Part shown: in pieces, positions 9,021-16,935 of the stretch
Position numbering within the stretch: position 1 is the stretch's first letter
How the letters are laid out: the number at the start of each line of letters is the position of its first letter
NCBI RefSeq assembly: GCF_025211055.1
Contig: NZ_JAOARO010000007.1
Location: 1-41,698, forward strand
Direction of reading: 5' to 3'
DNA length: 41,698 nt
DNA from: Vallitalea sp.
Lineage (GTDB): Bacteria; Bacillota; Clostridia; Lachnospirales; Vallitaleaceae
The notes under the pieces: model-generated
Seen by the model: only the letters and a program-made list of their open reading frames with translations
Told to the model about the DNA's origin: nothing
The model's database searches: none
Program-made: the position numbers and the translations under genes

Positions 9021-9141
9021 TTAATTATTATGCACATATAATATATTATTATATTTACATTATTATATTATAACTATATAATACAAGTATATATGAGTTT
9101 GTTCAATAAATAGGAATGCAATATAATTTAATTATTATGCA
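9021..9141. promoter_or_regulatory. divergent promoter region with a repeated 14-mer, candidate AraC operator
   Basis: TTAATTATTATGCA occurs twice as an exact direct repeat, at 9021-9034 and 9128-9141. The copies are 107 bp apart, near ten helical turns, between the sulfatase and the araC-type gene. AraC-family proteins often bind direct repeats, and a loop between the two copies is conceivable. A related sequence survives in the duplicated fragment at 16730-16836. Confidence 0.5.
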
Positions 9142-9159
9142 AAGAAGGAAGATGAGATA

Positions 9160-9966
9160 ATGAATAGCTTTATGCCTGAGGTAGTAAGTGCGTTTTATAC
9201 ACAGCATAAAAAACATTATAGTGAAAATCATGTTTTTGATGAGAGGGTTACCAATACTTATGAATTAGTATGTTTTTTAGATGATAGTAACTGTAAAATG
9301 TTACTAGATCATAAACAGTATAATATTGTAGGGAATTCCATAGTGTTTCGTAAACCAGAACAGCTCAATCAGTCCTTTATGCCCTATGAGAGTATTTTGA
9401 TATGTTTTAAGTGGAGCTGGGGAAAAGAAGAGATCAAGTTTGTTAACTCAATTCCTACAGTTAATAAATCTTTAGTACAAATAAACTATAGAGGTGTATT
9501 TGAAGAGATTTATCAAGAGTCGTTGTTAAATCGTCCATACGGACGACACTATATGAGTGCAAAAGTAATGGAGATTCTTCATGGACTCTATTATGAAAGA
9601 AATAACAATATTTATCATAGACAGAAGATGATTTCCCATTCGGGACTTATTGATATGTTGCATTATATAGATGACAATTTAAGTTATAACTTTACTATTC
9701 AAACCATGAGTAAAGCATTAGGTATTAGTCAAAGATCTATATATCAATTGTTTCAAGAACATATCAAAATGACACCTATTCAGTATATTAATGAATGTAG
9801 ACTTAATTATGCAAAGAAATTATTAAAACATTCCAATATTACTATAGAACAGGTGTCCAATATGAGTGGGTATGTAAATGTAACTTATTTTATAACTTTA
9901 TTTCGAAAGAAAGAAGGCATGACACCTCTTAAATATAGACAGAAGAACTTAGGGACTATTTCTTGA
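9160..9966 (+). CDS. AraC-family transcriptional regulator
   Basis: This is a 268-residue one-component regulator. The first ~160 residues form a sensing domain with no recognisable family. The last ~100 form the double helix-turn-helix: helix 1 in YNFTIQTMSKALGISQRSIY, then the linker PIQYINECRLNYAKKLL, then the second motif IEQVSNMSGYVNVTYFITLF and the closing GMTPLKYRQK. The ribosome site is GAAGGAA. It is divergent from the first sulfatase and converges, with 8 nt between, on the response regulator. It probably controls the divergent sulfatase and perhaps the whole sulfated-sugar locus. A mutated copy of its 5' end is found at 16730-16836 on the other strand, which suggests a former second regulator or local rearrangement. 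Confidence 0.88.
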   Translation: MNSFMPEVVSAFYTQHKKHYSENHVFDERVTNTYELVCFLDDSNCKMLLDHKQYNIVGNSIVFRKPEQLNQSFMPYESILICFKWSWGKEEIKFVNSIPTVNKSLVQINYRGVFEEIYQESLLNRPYGRHYMSAKVMEILHGLYYERNNNIYHRQKMISHSGLIDMLHYIDDNLSYNFTIQTMSKALGISQRSIYQLFQEHIKMTPIQYINECRLNYAKKLLKHSNITIEQVSNMSGYVNVTYFITLFRKKEGMTPLKYRQKNLGTIS

Positions 9967-9974
9967 TGGTATAT

Positions 9975-11525
9975 TTAATGTCGATTACGATATTCAGTTG
10001 GGGTAATATTATAATATTTTTTGAATAAAGCGTAAAAGTAATTAGTATTATGAATTCCTAACATTTCACTTATTTTTGATGCTTTTAGATTGGTTTCTAA
10101 AAGAAGTTGTTTCGCTTTTTCCATTTTTATTGAATTCACATATTCTCCAAATAGACAACCTACTTCCTTGCGAAATTTTTTGCCAAGATAGCTTGGACTA
10201 AATGACATTTTAGCAGATAAAGTTTTTAAGGATATTTCTTCATTATAGTGACTATTAATATAATTGATTACACATTGTATTGTTTTGGAGTATTGTTTTT
10301 TAGTTAAATTCTCAATATAGGTATTACCATAATTAATTAAGTCAAAAGTCCATTTTTTCAAATCATCAATGGATTTAGCCTGATGGATATAATCTATAAT
10401 AGAATTAGGAAAAGAATCTATATGGTAGATGGAACCATTAAGGCTGTTGATTATACGGTGGTAAATAAGAAATAGTTCCATAGTAAATATTCTAACTTGG
10501 TCAGGTGATGACTGCTTCAATTCTTGTTGATTATATATATCTTGAATATATTGAAGTAAGTCTTCTTTGTTACCTGACTGTATTTTATCCTCAATTATTC
10601 TATGGTTTAGCTTTATGAAGTTGGTTTTATTTACATGTTGCATTTTTATATCATTATAATGTATGACTTTAACATTCTTATTAATCATAAAGTAATCAGC
10701 AGCTTTTTTTGCATATTTATAAGATTCATGAAGATTTTTATAATGCTCTATGACTGTACCTGTTGCAATATGAATAGGTAAATGAGATTTTTGCGTTGTA
10801 ATGTTAAGTATATCATGAAGATTATCAATATAATCAACTAAAAATATAATAACTAATTGACCTTCCATATTTGGGAATAAAACATAATGTTCCTGTGGAA
10901 GTAACTTAGATAATAATTGACAAATGACTTTATCAAGAATATTAATATCTGGAGTTGTACTAACCTCATAGTTTACATAAATGACAGCAACTTGTAATGA
11001 ACTATTAATAAGGTCTATATTTAATACTTTTATTCGTTCATTGAAAGTACTTACATTAATTTGATTTCTAATCATTCGATTAAGAATATTATTTCTTATT
11101 GCAAGATCATGTTTTTTTGAAATAAGATAAGATTGTTCTTCTTCTAATTCTATTTTATGGATGATTTGATTGATAGTTTGTAGAAGTTCTGTTCTATCAA
11201 CAGGTTTTAATATGTAGTTTTCTACATCGTATTTAATACCTTTCTTTACGTATTCAAAATCATTATATCCGCTTAGAATTATACATTTTATTGGATATCC
11301 TTTTTGTCTAATAGTATAGAGAAGTTCTATTCCATTCATCTTAGGCATTCGGATATCTGTTATTAGAATATGGGGTGTACTTTCTTCTATTAGTACAAGG
11401 GCTTCTTCTCCATTTTTACAATATCTAATACTATCAATACCTAATTCTTCCCATGGAATTAAAAGTTTTAGTCCATCTAAAACAGATTGTTCGTCATCTA
11501 CTAATAGTATATCAATCATCATCAT
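9975..11525 (-). CDS. response regulator, receiver plus AraC-type DNA-binding domain (YesN-like)
   Basis: This is a 516-residue two-component response regulator. The receiver domain has the acidic pair in ILLVDDEQS, the phospho-acceptor Asp57 in ILITDIRMPKMNG, a switch Ser in CIILSGYND and Lys107 in YILKPVD. A poorly conserved middle region (about 140-400) follows, as is usual for YesN-type proteins. The end is an AraC double helix-turn-helix (ISLKTLSAKMSFSPSYLGKK and ASKISEMLGIHNTNYFYALF, closing PTEYRNRH). It overlaps the sensor kinase gene by 14 nt and is co-transcribed with it. By family precedent it activates the adjacent sugar ABC transporter operon, which is divergent from the kinase gene. 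Confidence 0.92.
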   Translation of the reverse strand: MMMIDILLVDDEQSVLDGLKLLIPWEELGIDSIRYCKNGEEALVLIEESTPHILITDIRMPKMNGIELLYTIRQKGYPIKCIILSGYNDFEYVKKGIKYDVENYILKPVDRTELLQTINQIIHKIELEEEQSYLISKKHDLAIRNNILNRMIRNQINVSTFNERIKVLNIDLINSSLQVAVIYVNYEVSTTPDINILDKVICQLLSKLLPQEHYVLFPNMEGQLVIIFLVDYIDNLHDILNITTQKSHLPIHIATGTVIEHYKNLHESYKYAKKAADYFMINKNVKVIHYNDIKMQHVNKTNFIKLNHRIIEDKIQSGNKEDLLQYIQDIYNQQELKQSSPDQVRIFTMELFLIYHRIINSLNGSIYHIDSFPNSIIDYIHQAKSIDDLKKWTFDLINYGNTYIENLTKKQYSKTIQCVINYINSHYNEEISLKTLSAKMSFSPSYLGKKFRKEVGCLFGEYVNSIKMEKAKQLLLETNLKASKISEMLGIHNTNYFYALFKKYYNITPTEYRNRH

Positions 11526-13317
11526 CCTCTTCCTCTCCAGTATAAATTGTACAAGGTATTATAATTGTAATTGTAGTACCTTGTTGATATTTGCTATTTA
11601 TTGTAAGTCCATTAGATTCACCATATATTAGTTTTAGTCGTTGATTAATATTTCTTAGACCAATATGTTTATTGGTATTGATACTTTCTATATTTATTTG
11701 TTTTCTAAGGCGATACAATACGTCTTCTTTAATGCCTAGACCATTATCTGATACTTTTAAGATAATATTATCAAGCTCTTTAAAAGCTTTTATGGTAATT
11801 AGACTATCTTGAAGGTTATTTTCTATTCCGTGGTGAATAGCATTTTCAACAAGTGGTTGAAGTGTGAATTTTGGAATAGCATATTTTAATACGTCATCAT
11901 TAACTTGATAATCAATTGTAATAGTATGTTCATAACGTATATTTTGTAATGTTAGATAACACATAGCATATTCTAATTCATCTTCTATACGTACCATAAC
12001 TTTTTTGGTTTCAGTACTCCAACGAAATATATTTCCTAGCAATGTAATCATTTCAGAAGTATCATAATCTTGACTTATTAATGATTTTGTACGAATGGCA
12101 TCTAAAGTGTTATATAAAAAATGAGGATTAATAGTAGCTTGTAGCGCTGTAATAGTAGCATTTTTTCTTTCTAAATCTAGTATATATTCTTTTTGAATAT
12201 AATTCTTTAAGTTCATACACATTTTATTAAAGGCTTGGGACAACTGCCCAATTTCATCATGATTAGAATCCGTATACTGGATATCAAAGTTACCATTTTC
12301 TACAGATTGAATTTGGTTCATAAGTTTACAGATACGTTTATTGTAATGAATAGAAGCTATAACAATAGCTATAATAAGTATAACAAAAATGATAATAATA
12401 TAGCTAAACACCCTCAAATAAAGTTGCTTTGTAGAGTGGGCTAATTCATTTTGAGGGAGTATATGGCATATAGTCCAGTTTGATTTTTTTAATCGTTTTT
12501 TATTTAATAAATAAGTTCCATCAAAATGTATAGATTCATTAGTAGTATCAATAATATTAGTCAACTTATTCATAGAAAATGGGCTATTATTATATAGAAT
12601 GTTATCATCTTGATAAATGAGTATATGTCCAAGTAGCTTTTTTGACATAATATAGTCCTGATTAAGGAAAATTTCGGGATTAATATTAATAATATAATAG
12701 CCAATGGTCTCCGAAGAAGACAAATTATTGATGTTGACTAATAAACCTGTTCCTTGAATAAGAGTTTGGTTAGTTGAATCTATAATATATGGTTGCTGGT
12801 AAGATGAATGAAACTGAATTTTATTAGTAAATAGATCTTCTTGATAGGCAATATAATCATTCAAAAAATCATATTCCGCAATAACTGAACGAGTATGAAT
12901 ATTGCTTCCATAAAAAGATAAACCATTACTAGCTTTTATAAGAATAATATCAAATATACCTTGATTATGGGCAGTTATATTATTAATAAATGATTCGATA
13001 CGGTAATCATTTGCACGAGTTGTTTTATTTTCATAAAGACCTTGTTCGATTATTTCTGATACAGTTTTAGCTTCATATTTTACAGTATGCATATTTACAA
13101 CAACATCCATAATTTTGTTGTACTGTTCTTCTGTATTAAGTTGGATACTATTTAAGATATCTTGTTGAGTAGCTAGTTGCTCTTTTTCCAAACGATGAAT
13201 AAAGTTCTGAATAAGGGTACAGTATATAAAGAAAATTGATAAACAGAGTAGGCAAGTAAAAAAAGACATTATCTTAATAATGAATCTATTACGTAGGTTA
13301 TTGGTTAAGATATGCAT
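11512..13317 (-). CDS. sensor histidine kinase (YesM-like)
   Basis: This membrane sensor kinase has about 601 residues. Near its N-terminus is a transmembrane helix (IMSFFTCLLCLSIFFIYCTL). A ~270-residue extracellular sensing domain follows, then a second helix (VFSYIIIIFVILIIAIVI) and a HAMP linker. The His_kinase domain shows the phospho-acceptor in TINPHFLYNTLDAI, and the ATPase domain shows PLVENAIHHG and DNGLGIK. The longest frame starts at 13368, but the ATG at 13317 (MHILTNN) has GAGGGAG 6 nt upstream, so I choose it. It overlaps the response regulator gene by 14 nt. It probably senses an extracellular sugar and drives the adjacent importer genes. A 48-nt copy of part of this gene is found at 16852-16899. 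Confidence 0.9.
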   Translation of the reverse strand: MHILTNNLRNRFIIKIMSFFTCLLCLSIFFIYCTLIQNFIHRLEKEQLATQQDILNSIQLNTEEQYNKIMDVVVNMHTVKYEAKTVSEIIEQGLYENKTTRANDYRIESFINNITAHNQGIFDIILIKASNGLSFYGSNIHTRSVIAEYDFLNDYIAYQEDLFTNKIQFHSSYQQPYIIDSTNQTLIQGTGLLVNINNLSSSETIGYYIININPEIFLNQDYIMSKKLLGHILIYQDDNILYNNSPFSMNKLTNIIDTTNESIHFDGTYLLNKKRLKKSNWTICHILPQNELAHSTKQLYLRVFSYIIIIFVILIIAIVIASIHYNKRICKLMNQIQSVENGNFDIQYTDSNHDEIGQLSQAFNKMCMNLKNYIQKEYILDLERKNATITALQATINPHFLYNTLDAIRTKSLISQDYDTSEMITLLGNIFRWSTETKKVMVRIEDELEYAMCYLTLQNIRYEHTITIDYQVNDDVLKYAIPKFTLQPLVENAIHHGIENNLQDSLITIKAFKELDNIILKVSDNGLGIKEDVLYRLRKQINIESINTNKHIGLRNINQRLKLIYGESNGLTINSKYQQGTTITIIIPCTIYTGEEEDDDD

Positions 13318-13508
13318 AAATTGCTCCCTCTTTTCAAAAACATTAGTAAAAACATATATTGATGACATAAATTTTATCTGTGGTATAGTTAATAATACAA
13401 TATTTTTATTGGAAATTCAATATTTTTATAGTGCTTGTTTTTATTATTATAGTAAAAAGCTAATAATTATTGTTGAAAGTTGCTACAAGGGGTGAGAAAA
13501 TATTTACA

Positions 13509-13530
13509 AGACCAATTCTACATATGGTCT
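13509..13530. promoter_or_regulatory. short inverted repeat before the solute-binding protein gene
   Basis: AGACCA (13509-13514) and TGGTCT (13525-13530) form a dyad with a 10-nt spacer. It lies 31 nt before the binding-protein start in the region shared with the divergent sensor kinase. It could be an operator or part of the leader RNA. I see no better promoter with confidence. Confidence 0.3.
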
Positions 13531-13561
13531 ATACTAAAATTATTAGGAGGAAAAGGTAAAT

Positions 13562-14887
13562 ATGAAGAAAAAAATAAGTTTGATTTTAATATGTGTTCTA
13601 TTTATGTTTGTAATTAGTGGATGTGGCAATAAGTCAACAACACAAAATCCAGACACACAAGCTGATAACAAAGATACACAAGCGAATTCAGAGACAGATG
13701 AAAACACAGATAAGACTGTAGAGATAAGATGGCTAACATTTGAAACTCCTGGCCTTACAGCTCAACTATATGATGGAATTATTGAAAGATTTGAGGCTGC
13801 TAACAAGGGAATTAAAGTTATTAGAGAAGTAAGTCCTCAGGACAGAGATGGTTATTTAAAGACAATGTATGCCACTGAACAGCTACAAGACGTTATTTTA
13901 GGAGCTGATGCATTAAGTAATGTAGACGGTGCTTTATTACCTATTGATGAAGAGGTATATTCCTTATTAGAAGATGCAGCAGTATTTAAAAAGGATGACA
14001 AAGTTACTACAATACCTCTTAGCAAACAAATCAAAGGAAATGTATTTTATAACAAGAGCCTATTTGAAAAGTATAATTTACAGATTCCAAACACTTGGGA
14101 TGAATTTGTTAATATATGTAAAGTGTTAAAAGATAATAATGAAGTACCTATAATAGGTGGTGGACCAGATAAAGCATGGTTAACTGGAGTAATGTTATCA
14201 GGACCAATGCTAACAAGTGCTCTTAATACAGCTGATCCTAATTGGCCACAAGCATTAAAAGAAGGAAAAATGACGTTCAATGGTCCTGTCGTAAAAGATG
14301 TTATAAATAGATGGAAGGACCTTATTGATAAAAAATACTTTCACGAAGGAAGTTTTGACTTTACATATGCACAAATGGTTGATGAATTCTTCAAAGGTAC
14401 AGCAGCTATGGTTGTAAATGGTGCTTGGATGGCAGCTCAAGCTGATAAAACAGAAAATTCATTTGAAATTGGTTGGTTTGCATTACCAGGTAAAAATGAG
14501 ACAAAATACGTACCAGTTGACTTTGGAAATCCATTAGCAATTAATAATAGTACAGAACATCCAGAAGAAGCAATGAAATTCGTTAAGTTTTTTATTGAAG
14601 ATAAAGAAACCTATGGTGCATTCCTTAAAGCAGATGGTTCACAATCAACAACAAAAGAAGTTGTAGAATATGAGATGGGGCCTGTACAAAAAGAATTATT
14701 AACTAATTCTAGTAAGCTAACATCTGCTATCCAATATATAAAAGTTAAAGGAAAAGATGCTTTACCATCAGGTATTGTAAAAGTAACAAATGTAGCATGG
14801 CAAAATATATTTATTGGTAGTGATGTAGATAAGGAATTAGATAAGGTTGAAGAAAAATATAGAACATTTTTAAAAGATAATAAATAA
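13562..14887 (+). CDS. sugar ABC transporter substrate-binding lipoprotein (CUT1)
   Basis: This 441-residue secreted lipoprotein has a lysine-rich start, a hydrophobic core and lipobox VISGC with Cys21 as the lipid anchor. A Thr/Asp/Asn-rich linker follows, then a family-1 solute-binding fold. Recognisable parts are DGIIERFEAANKGIKV near the N-lobe, QIPNTWDEFVNICK, and the AAMVVNGAWMAAQ segment common in CUT1 binding proteins. It captures an oligosaccharide outside the cell and hands it to the two permeases encoded next. The AGGAGG site is well placed. A long hairpin separates it from the permease genes, probably giving more binding protein than permease. No ATPase gene is in the window, so a shared MsmX-type ATPase encoded elsewhere is likely. 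Confidence 0.92.
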   Translation: MKKKISLILICVLFMFVISGCGNKSTTQNPDTQADNKDTQANSETDENTDKTVEIRWLTFETPGLTAQLYDGIIERFEAANKGIKVIREVSPQDRDGYLKTMYATEQLQDVILGADALSNVDGALLPIDEEVYSLLEDAAVFKKDDKVTTIPLSKQIKGNVFYNKSLFEKYNLQIPNTWDEFVNICKVLKDNNEVPIIGGGPDKAWLTGVMLSGPMLTSALNTADPNWPQALKEGKMTFNGPVVKDVINRWKDLIDKKYFHEGSFDFTYAQMVDEFFKGTAAMVVNGAWMAAQADKTENSFEIGWFALPGKNETKYVPVDFGNPLAINNSTEHPEEAMKFVKFFIEDKETYGAFLKADGSQSTTKEVVEYEMGPVQKELLTNSSKLTSAIQYIKVKGKDALPSGIVKVTNVAWQNIFIGSDVDKELDKVEEKYRTFLKDNK

Positions 14888-14911
14888 TAAGAAACTATAA
14901 AACTATGATAA

Positions 14912-14969
14912 AGGTACTATTTCACAGACAGGGATATTTTCTCATTTTGAATAATGTGAGATAGTACCT
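14912..14969 (+). terminator. intercistronic stem-loop between binding protein and permease genes
   Basis: A 15-bp stem pairs AGGTACTATTTCACA (14912-14926) with TGTGAGATAGTACCT (14955-14969), with one G-U pair and a 28-nt loop. There is no T-run, so it more likely protects the upstream mRNA or attenuates read-through than stops transcription completely. This arrangement is common after binding-protein genes. Confidence 0.65.
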
Positions 14970-15002
14970 AATTAAAACTTGATATTGAAGGCAGGTAAAT
15001 AT

Positions 15003-15887
15003 ATGAAGAAAAGAAAGATGAATAAAAGAAATGTATCTATGTTATTTTTATTACCTTCTTTAGGACTCTATATATTAGTTAAAATAATACCAATGATACA
15101 GGGATTATTTTATAGTCTAACCAATTGGGATGGGATATCTAAAGATTATGATTTCATAGGGCTGAAAAATTTTGGTAAAGCATTTGCGGATGGAGAGTTT
15201 TTTAATGCTTTATTAGTAACTTTTAAATTTGTAATTATAGTTGTTGTAGTTGTTAATGTTCTTGCAATAATCTTTGCAGTTTTGCTAAATAATGCAGGTG
15301 TATTGACAAAAATATTAAGAAGTACATTCTTTTTACCAATTATTATAAGTAGAGTAGCTATTGCTTATATATGGAAGAATATCTATTCTTACAATGGATT
15401 ATTGGATTATATACTAGGGGCAGTAGGATTAGGGGCCCTTAAACAAAGATGGTTAAGTGACCCATCTCTTGCTTTATATAGTGTATCTCTAACTGAAATA
15501 TGGAGGATACTTGGATACCATATTATTATAATATTAGCAACTCTTCAAACAATACCTAAGAATTTATATGAAGCATGTGAAATTGATGGTGGTAGTGTAT
15601 TTGCTAAGTTTAGATATATAACATTACCTCTTCTAAGACCTGGTATAACAGCTAGTGTTATTATGTGTACTATTGGTTCGCTAAAACAATTTGCGACAAT
15701 TAAGATATTAACAGATGGTGGTCCTCTTGGAGCAACTGAGACGATATCTTTATATATTCTTGATCAAGCCTTTGAGTTTAATTATAGAGGGTATGCATCT
15801 GCATTAGCATTGATCCTTTTTGTTATTATTCTTGTTATTACTGTTACACAGAATCTTGTACTAGGCAAAAAGGAGGTAGAATTATAG
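15003..15887 (+). CDS. sugar ABC transporter permease, MalF-like (CUT1)
   Basis: This integral membrane permease has about 294 residues and six expected helices (first SMLFLLPSLGLYILVKIIP). It carries the cytoplasmic EAA loop LYEACEIDGGSVFAKFRYIT that contacts the ATPase. A TTG at 14979 opens a longer frame. The ATG at 15003 has GAAGGCAGG with 7-nt spacing and a normal MKKRKMNKRN start, so I choose it. It overlaps the second permease by 1 nt (TAGTG). It forms the channel for the sugar delivered by the upstream lipoprotein. Confidence 0.92.
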   Translation: MKKRKMNKRNVSMLFLLPSLGLYILVKIIPMIQGLFYSLTNWDGISKDYDFIGLKNFGKAFADGEFFNALLVTFKFVIIVVVVVNVLAIIFAVLLNNAGVLTKILRSTFFLPIIISRVAIAYIWKNIYSYNGLLDYILGAVGLGALKQRWLSDPSLALYSVSLTEIWRILGYHIIIILATLQTIPKNLYEACEIDGGSVFAKFRYITLPLLRPGITASVIMCTIGSLKQFATIKILTDGGPLGATETISLYILDQAFEFNYRGYASALALILFVIILVITVTQNLVLGKKEVEL

Positions 15888-16717
15888 TGAATAATAAAAG
15901 AGCATCTTTACTTAGAAAAATAGTTATTGTAATTGTTGGACTTATGATGTTTGTTCCTTTATATATATGTATTATTAACTCATTTAAAAGTACAGAAGAT
16001 ATTATAAGAAATCCTTTTTCACCTTTTGTAGATTTAACATTTAATAATATTAGATCAGTATTTGTTAATCCAAATATGAATATGTTTAATATGTATAAGA
16101 ATTCCTTTGCTCTTGTTATTGTTTCTTTGATTATTATCCTTGTTATTACACCAATGGCAGGATATTATATTGCTAGGTCTTCTAAGAAAAGAGGAAATTT
16201 AATATTAACCATTTATTTGGCAGGTATGATGATACCACCTCAAGTTATGTTAATTCCGTTAGTAAAAATATATAGCAATTTAGGGCTTCTTGGAAGTTTT
16301 ACAGGTATGTATATATTTTACTCAGGTGCTTTTGTATCCGTTGCAGTAATGCTTTTTAGCAAATATATTAAAAGTATACCTTATGAATTAGAGGAGTCAG
16401 CTTATATAGATGGAGCTAATCCATTAATGGTTTTTTGGCGTATAATATTTCCATTATTAAAGCCTGTAACAGCTACAGTTGCCATTTTTGTTGGTCGTGC
16501 AATTTGGAATGATTTCCTCATGCCTCTTTATCTATTAGGCGGTAAAGGAAGTGAGACAGTTACTACAGGTATTTACAAAGCTATTGGTCCTTATAGCGCT
16601 GATTGGGGTACTGTTTTTGCTACAGTATTTGTTTCTGCTATCCCTATGGTTATATTATTCTTGAGTATGCAAAAACACTTTATGGGTGGATTAACAGATG
16701 GTGCGGTTAAGTCGTAA
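15887..16717 (+). CDS. sugar ABC transporter permease, MalG-like (CUT1)
   Basis: This permease has 276 residues starting at GTG, with AGGAGG about 8 nt upstream inside the previous gene. The stop and start overlap as TAGTG, so the two permeases are translated together. It has six expected helices and the EAA motif YELEESAYIDGANPLMVFWR followed by PLLKPV. It pairs with the MalF-like partner. The ATPase is missing, as is usual for CUT1 operons served by a common ATPase. The final residues (FMGGLTDGAVKS) are the typical MalG-type end, so the gene is complete. Confidence 0.92.
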   Translation: MNNKRASLLRKIVIVIVGLMMFVPLYICIINSFKSTEDIIRNPFSPFVDLTFNNIRSVFVNPNMNMFNMYKNSFALVIVSLIIILVITPMAGYYIARSSKKRGNLILTIYLAGMMIPPQVMLIPLVKIYSNLGLLGSFTGMYIFYSGAFVSVAVMLFSKYIKSIPYELEESAYIDGANPLMVFWRIIFPLLKPVTATVAIFVGRAIWNDFLMPLYLLGGKGSETVTTGIYKAIGPYSADWGTVFATVFVSAIPMVILFLSMQKHFMGGLTDGAVKS

Positions 16718-16729
16718 TCTTGTAGGGCA

Positions 16730-16836
16730 ATTTTCACTATAATGTTTTTTATTTTATGCTGTATATAAAATACACTTACTACCTCAGGTATAAAGCTACT
16801 TATTCTCGTCTTCCTCCTTTGCATAATAATAAAATT
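16730..16836 (-). pseudogene. fragment of an araC-type gene start, inverted copy of 9126-9228
   Basis: Read on the minus strand, this segment closely matches the leader and first codons of the AraC gene at 9160. The TATTATGCAAAG leader, the GGAGGAAGA ribosome site, the CCTGAGGTAGTAAGTG codons and the ACATTATAGTGAAAAT end are all recognisable. The start codon is lost and a small deletion breaks the frame. Similarity stops abruptly at 16730. It is not expressed as a protein and records a former regulator or a local rearrangement. Confidence 0.8.
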
Positions 16837-16851
16837 TAAGGAGATGAAAAG

Positions 16852-16899
16852 TTTGGGATTAATATTGATAATATAATAGCCAATGGTTTTAGGAGAAGG
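16852..16899 (-). pseudogene. fragment of a sensor kinase gene, copy of 12673-12720
   Basis: These 48 nt match part of the sensor kinase gene at 12673-12720, with 32 of the first 34 bases identical, in the same orientation. On the minus strand they still encode TIGYYIININP. They lie 15 nt from the araC fragment, so the gap before GH97 is built from pieces of the two regulators that stand upstream. Confidence 0.75.
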
Positions 16900-16935
16900 T
16901 AAATAAGGTTTTTTAAATGAACATGGAGGGAAAGA

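Noticed and set aside
14979..15002. Longer TTG start for the MalF-like permease
   Set aside because: The TTG has no ribosome site, while the ATG at 15003 has one with proper spacing.
16591..16824. 77-residue minus-strand frame as a gene
   Set aside because: Its first part is the broken copy of the AraC leader and the rest is antisense to the MalG-like gene.
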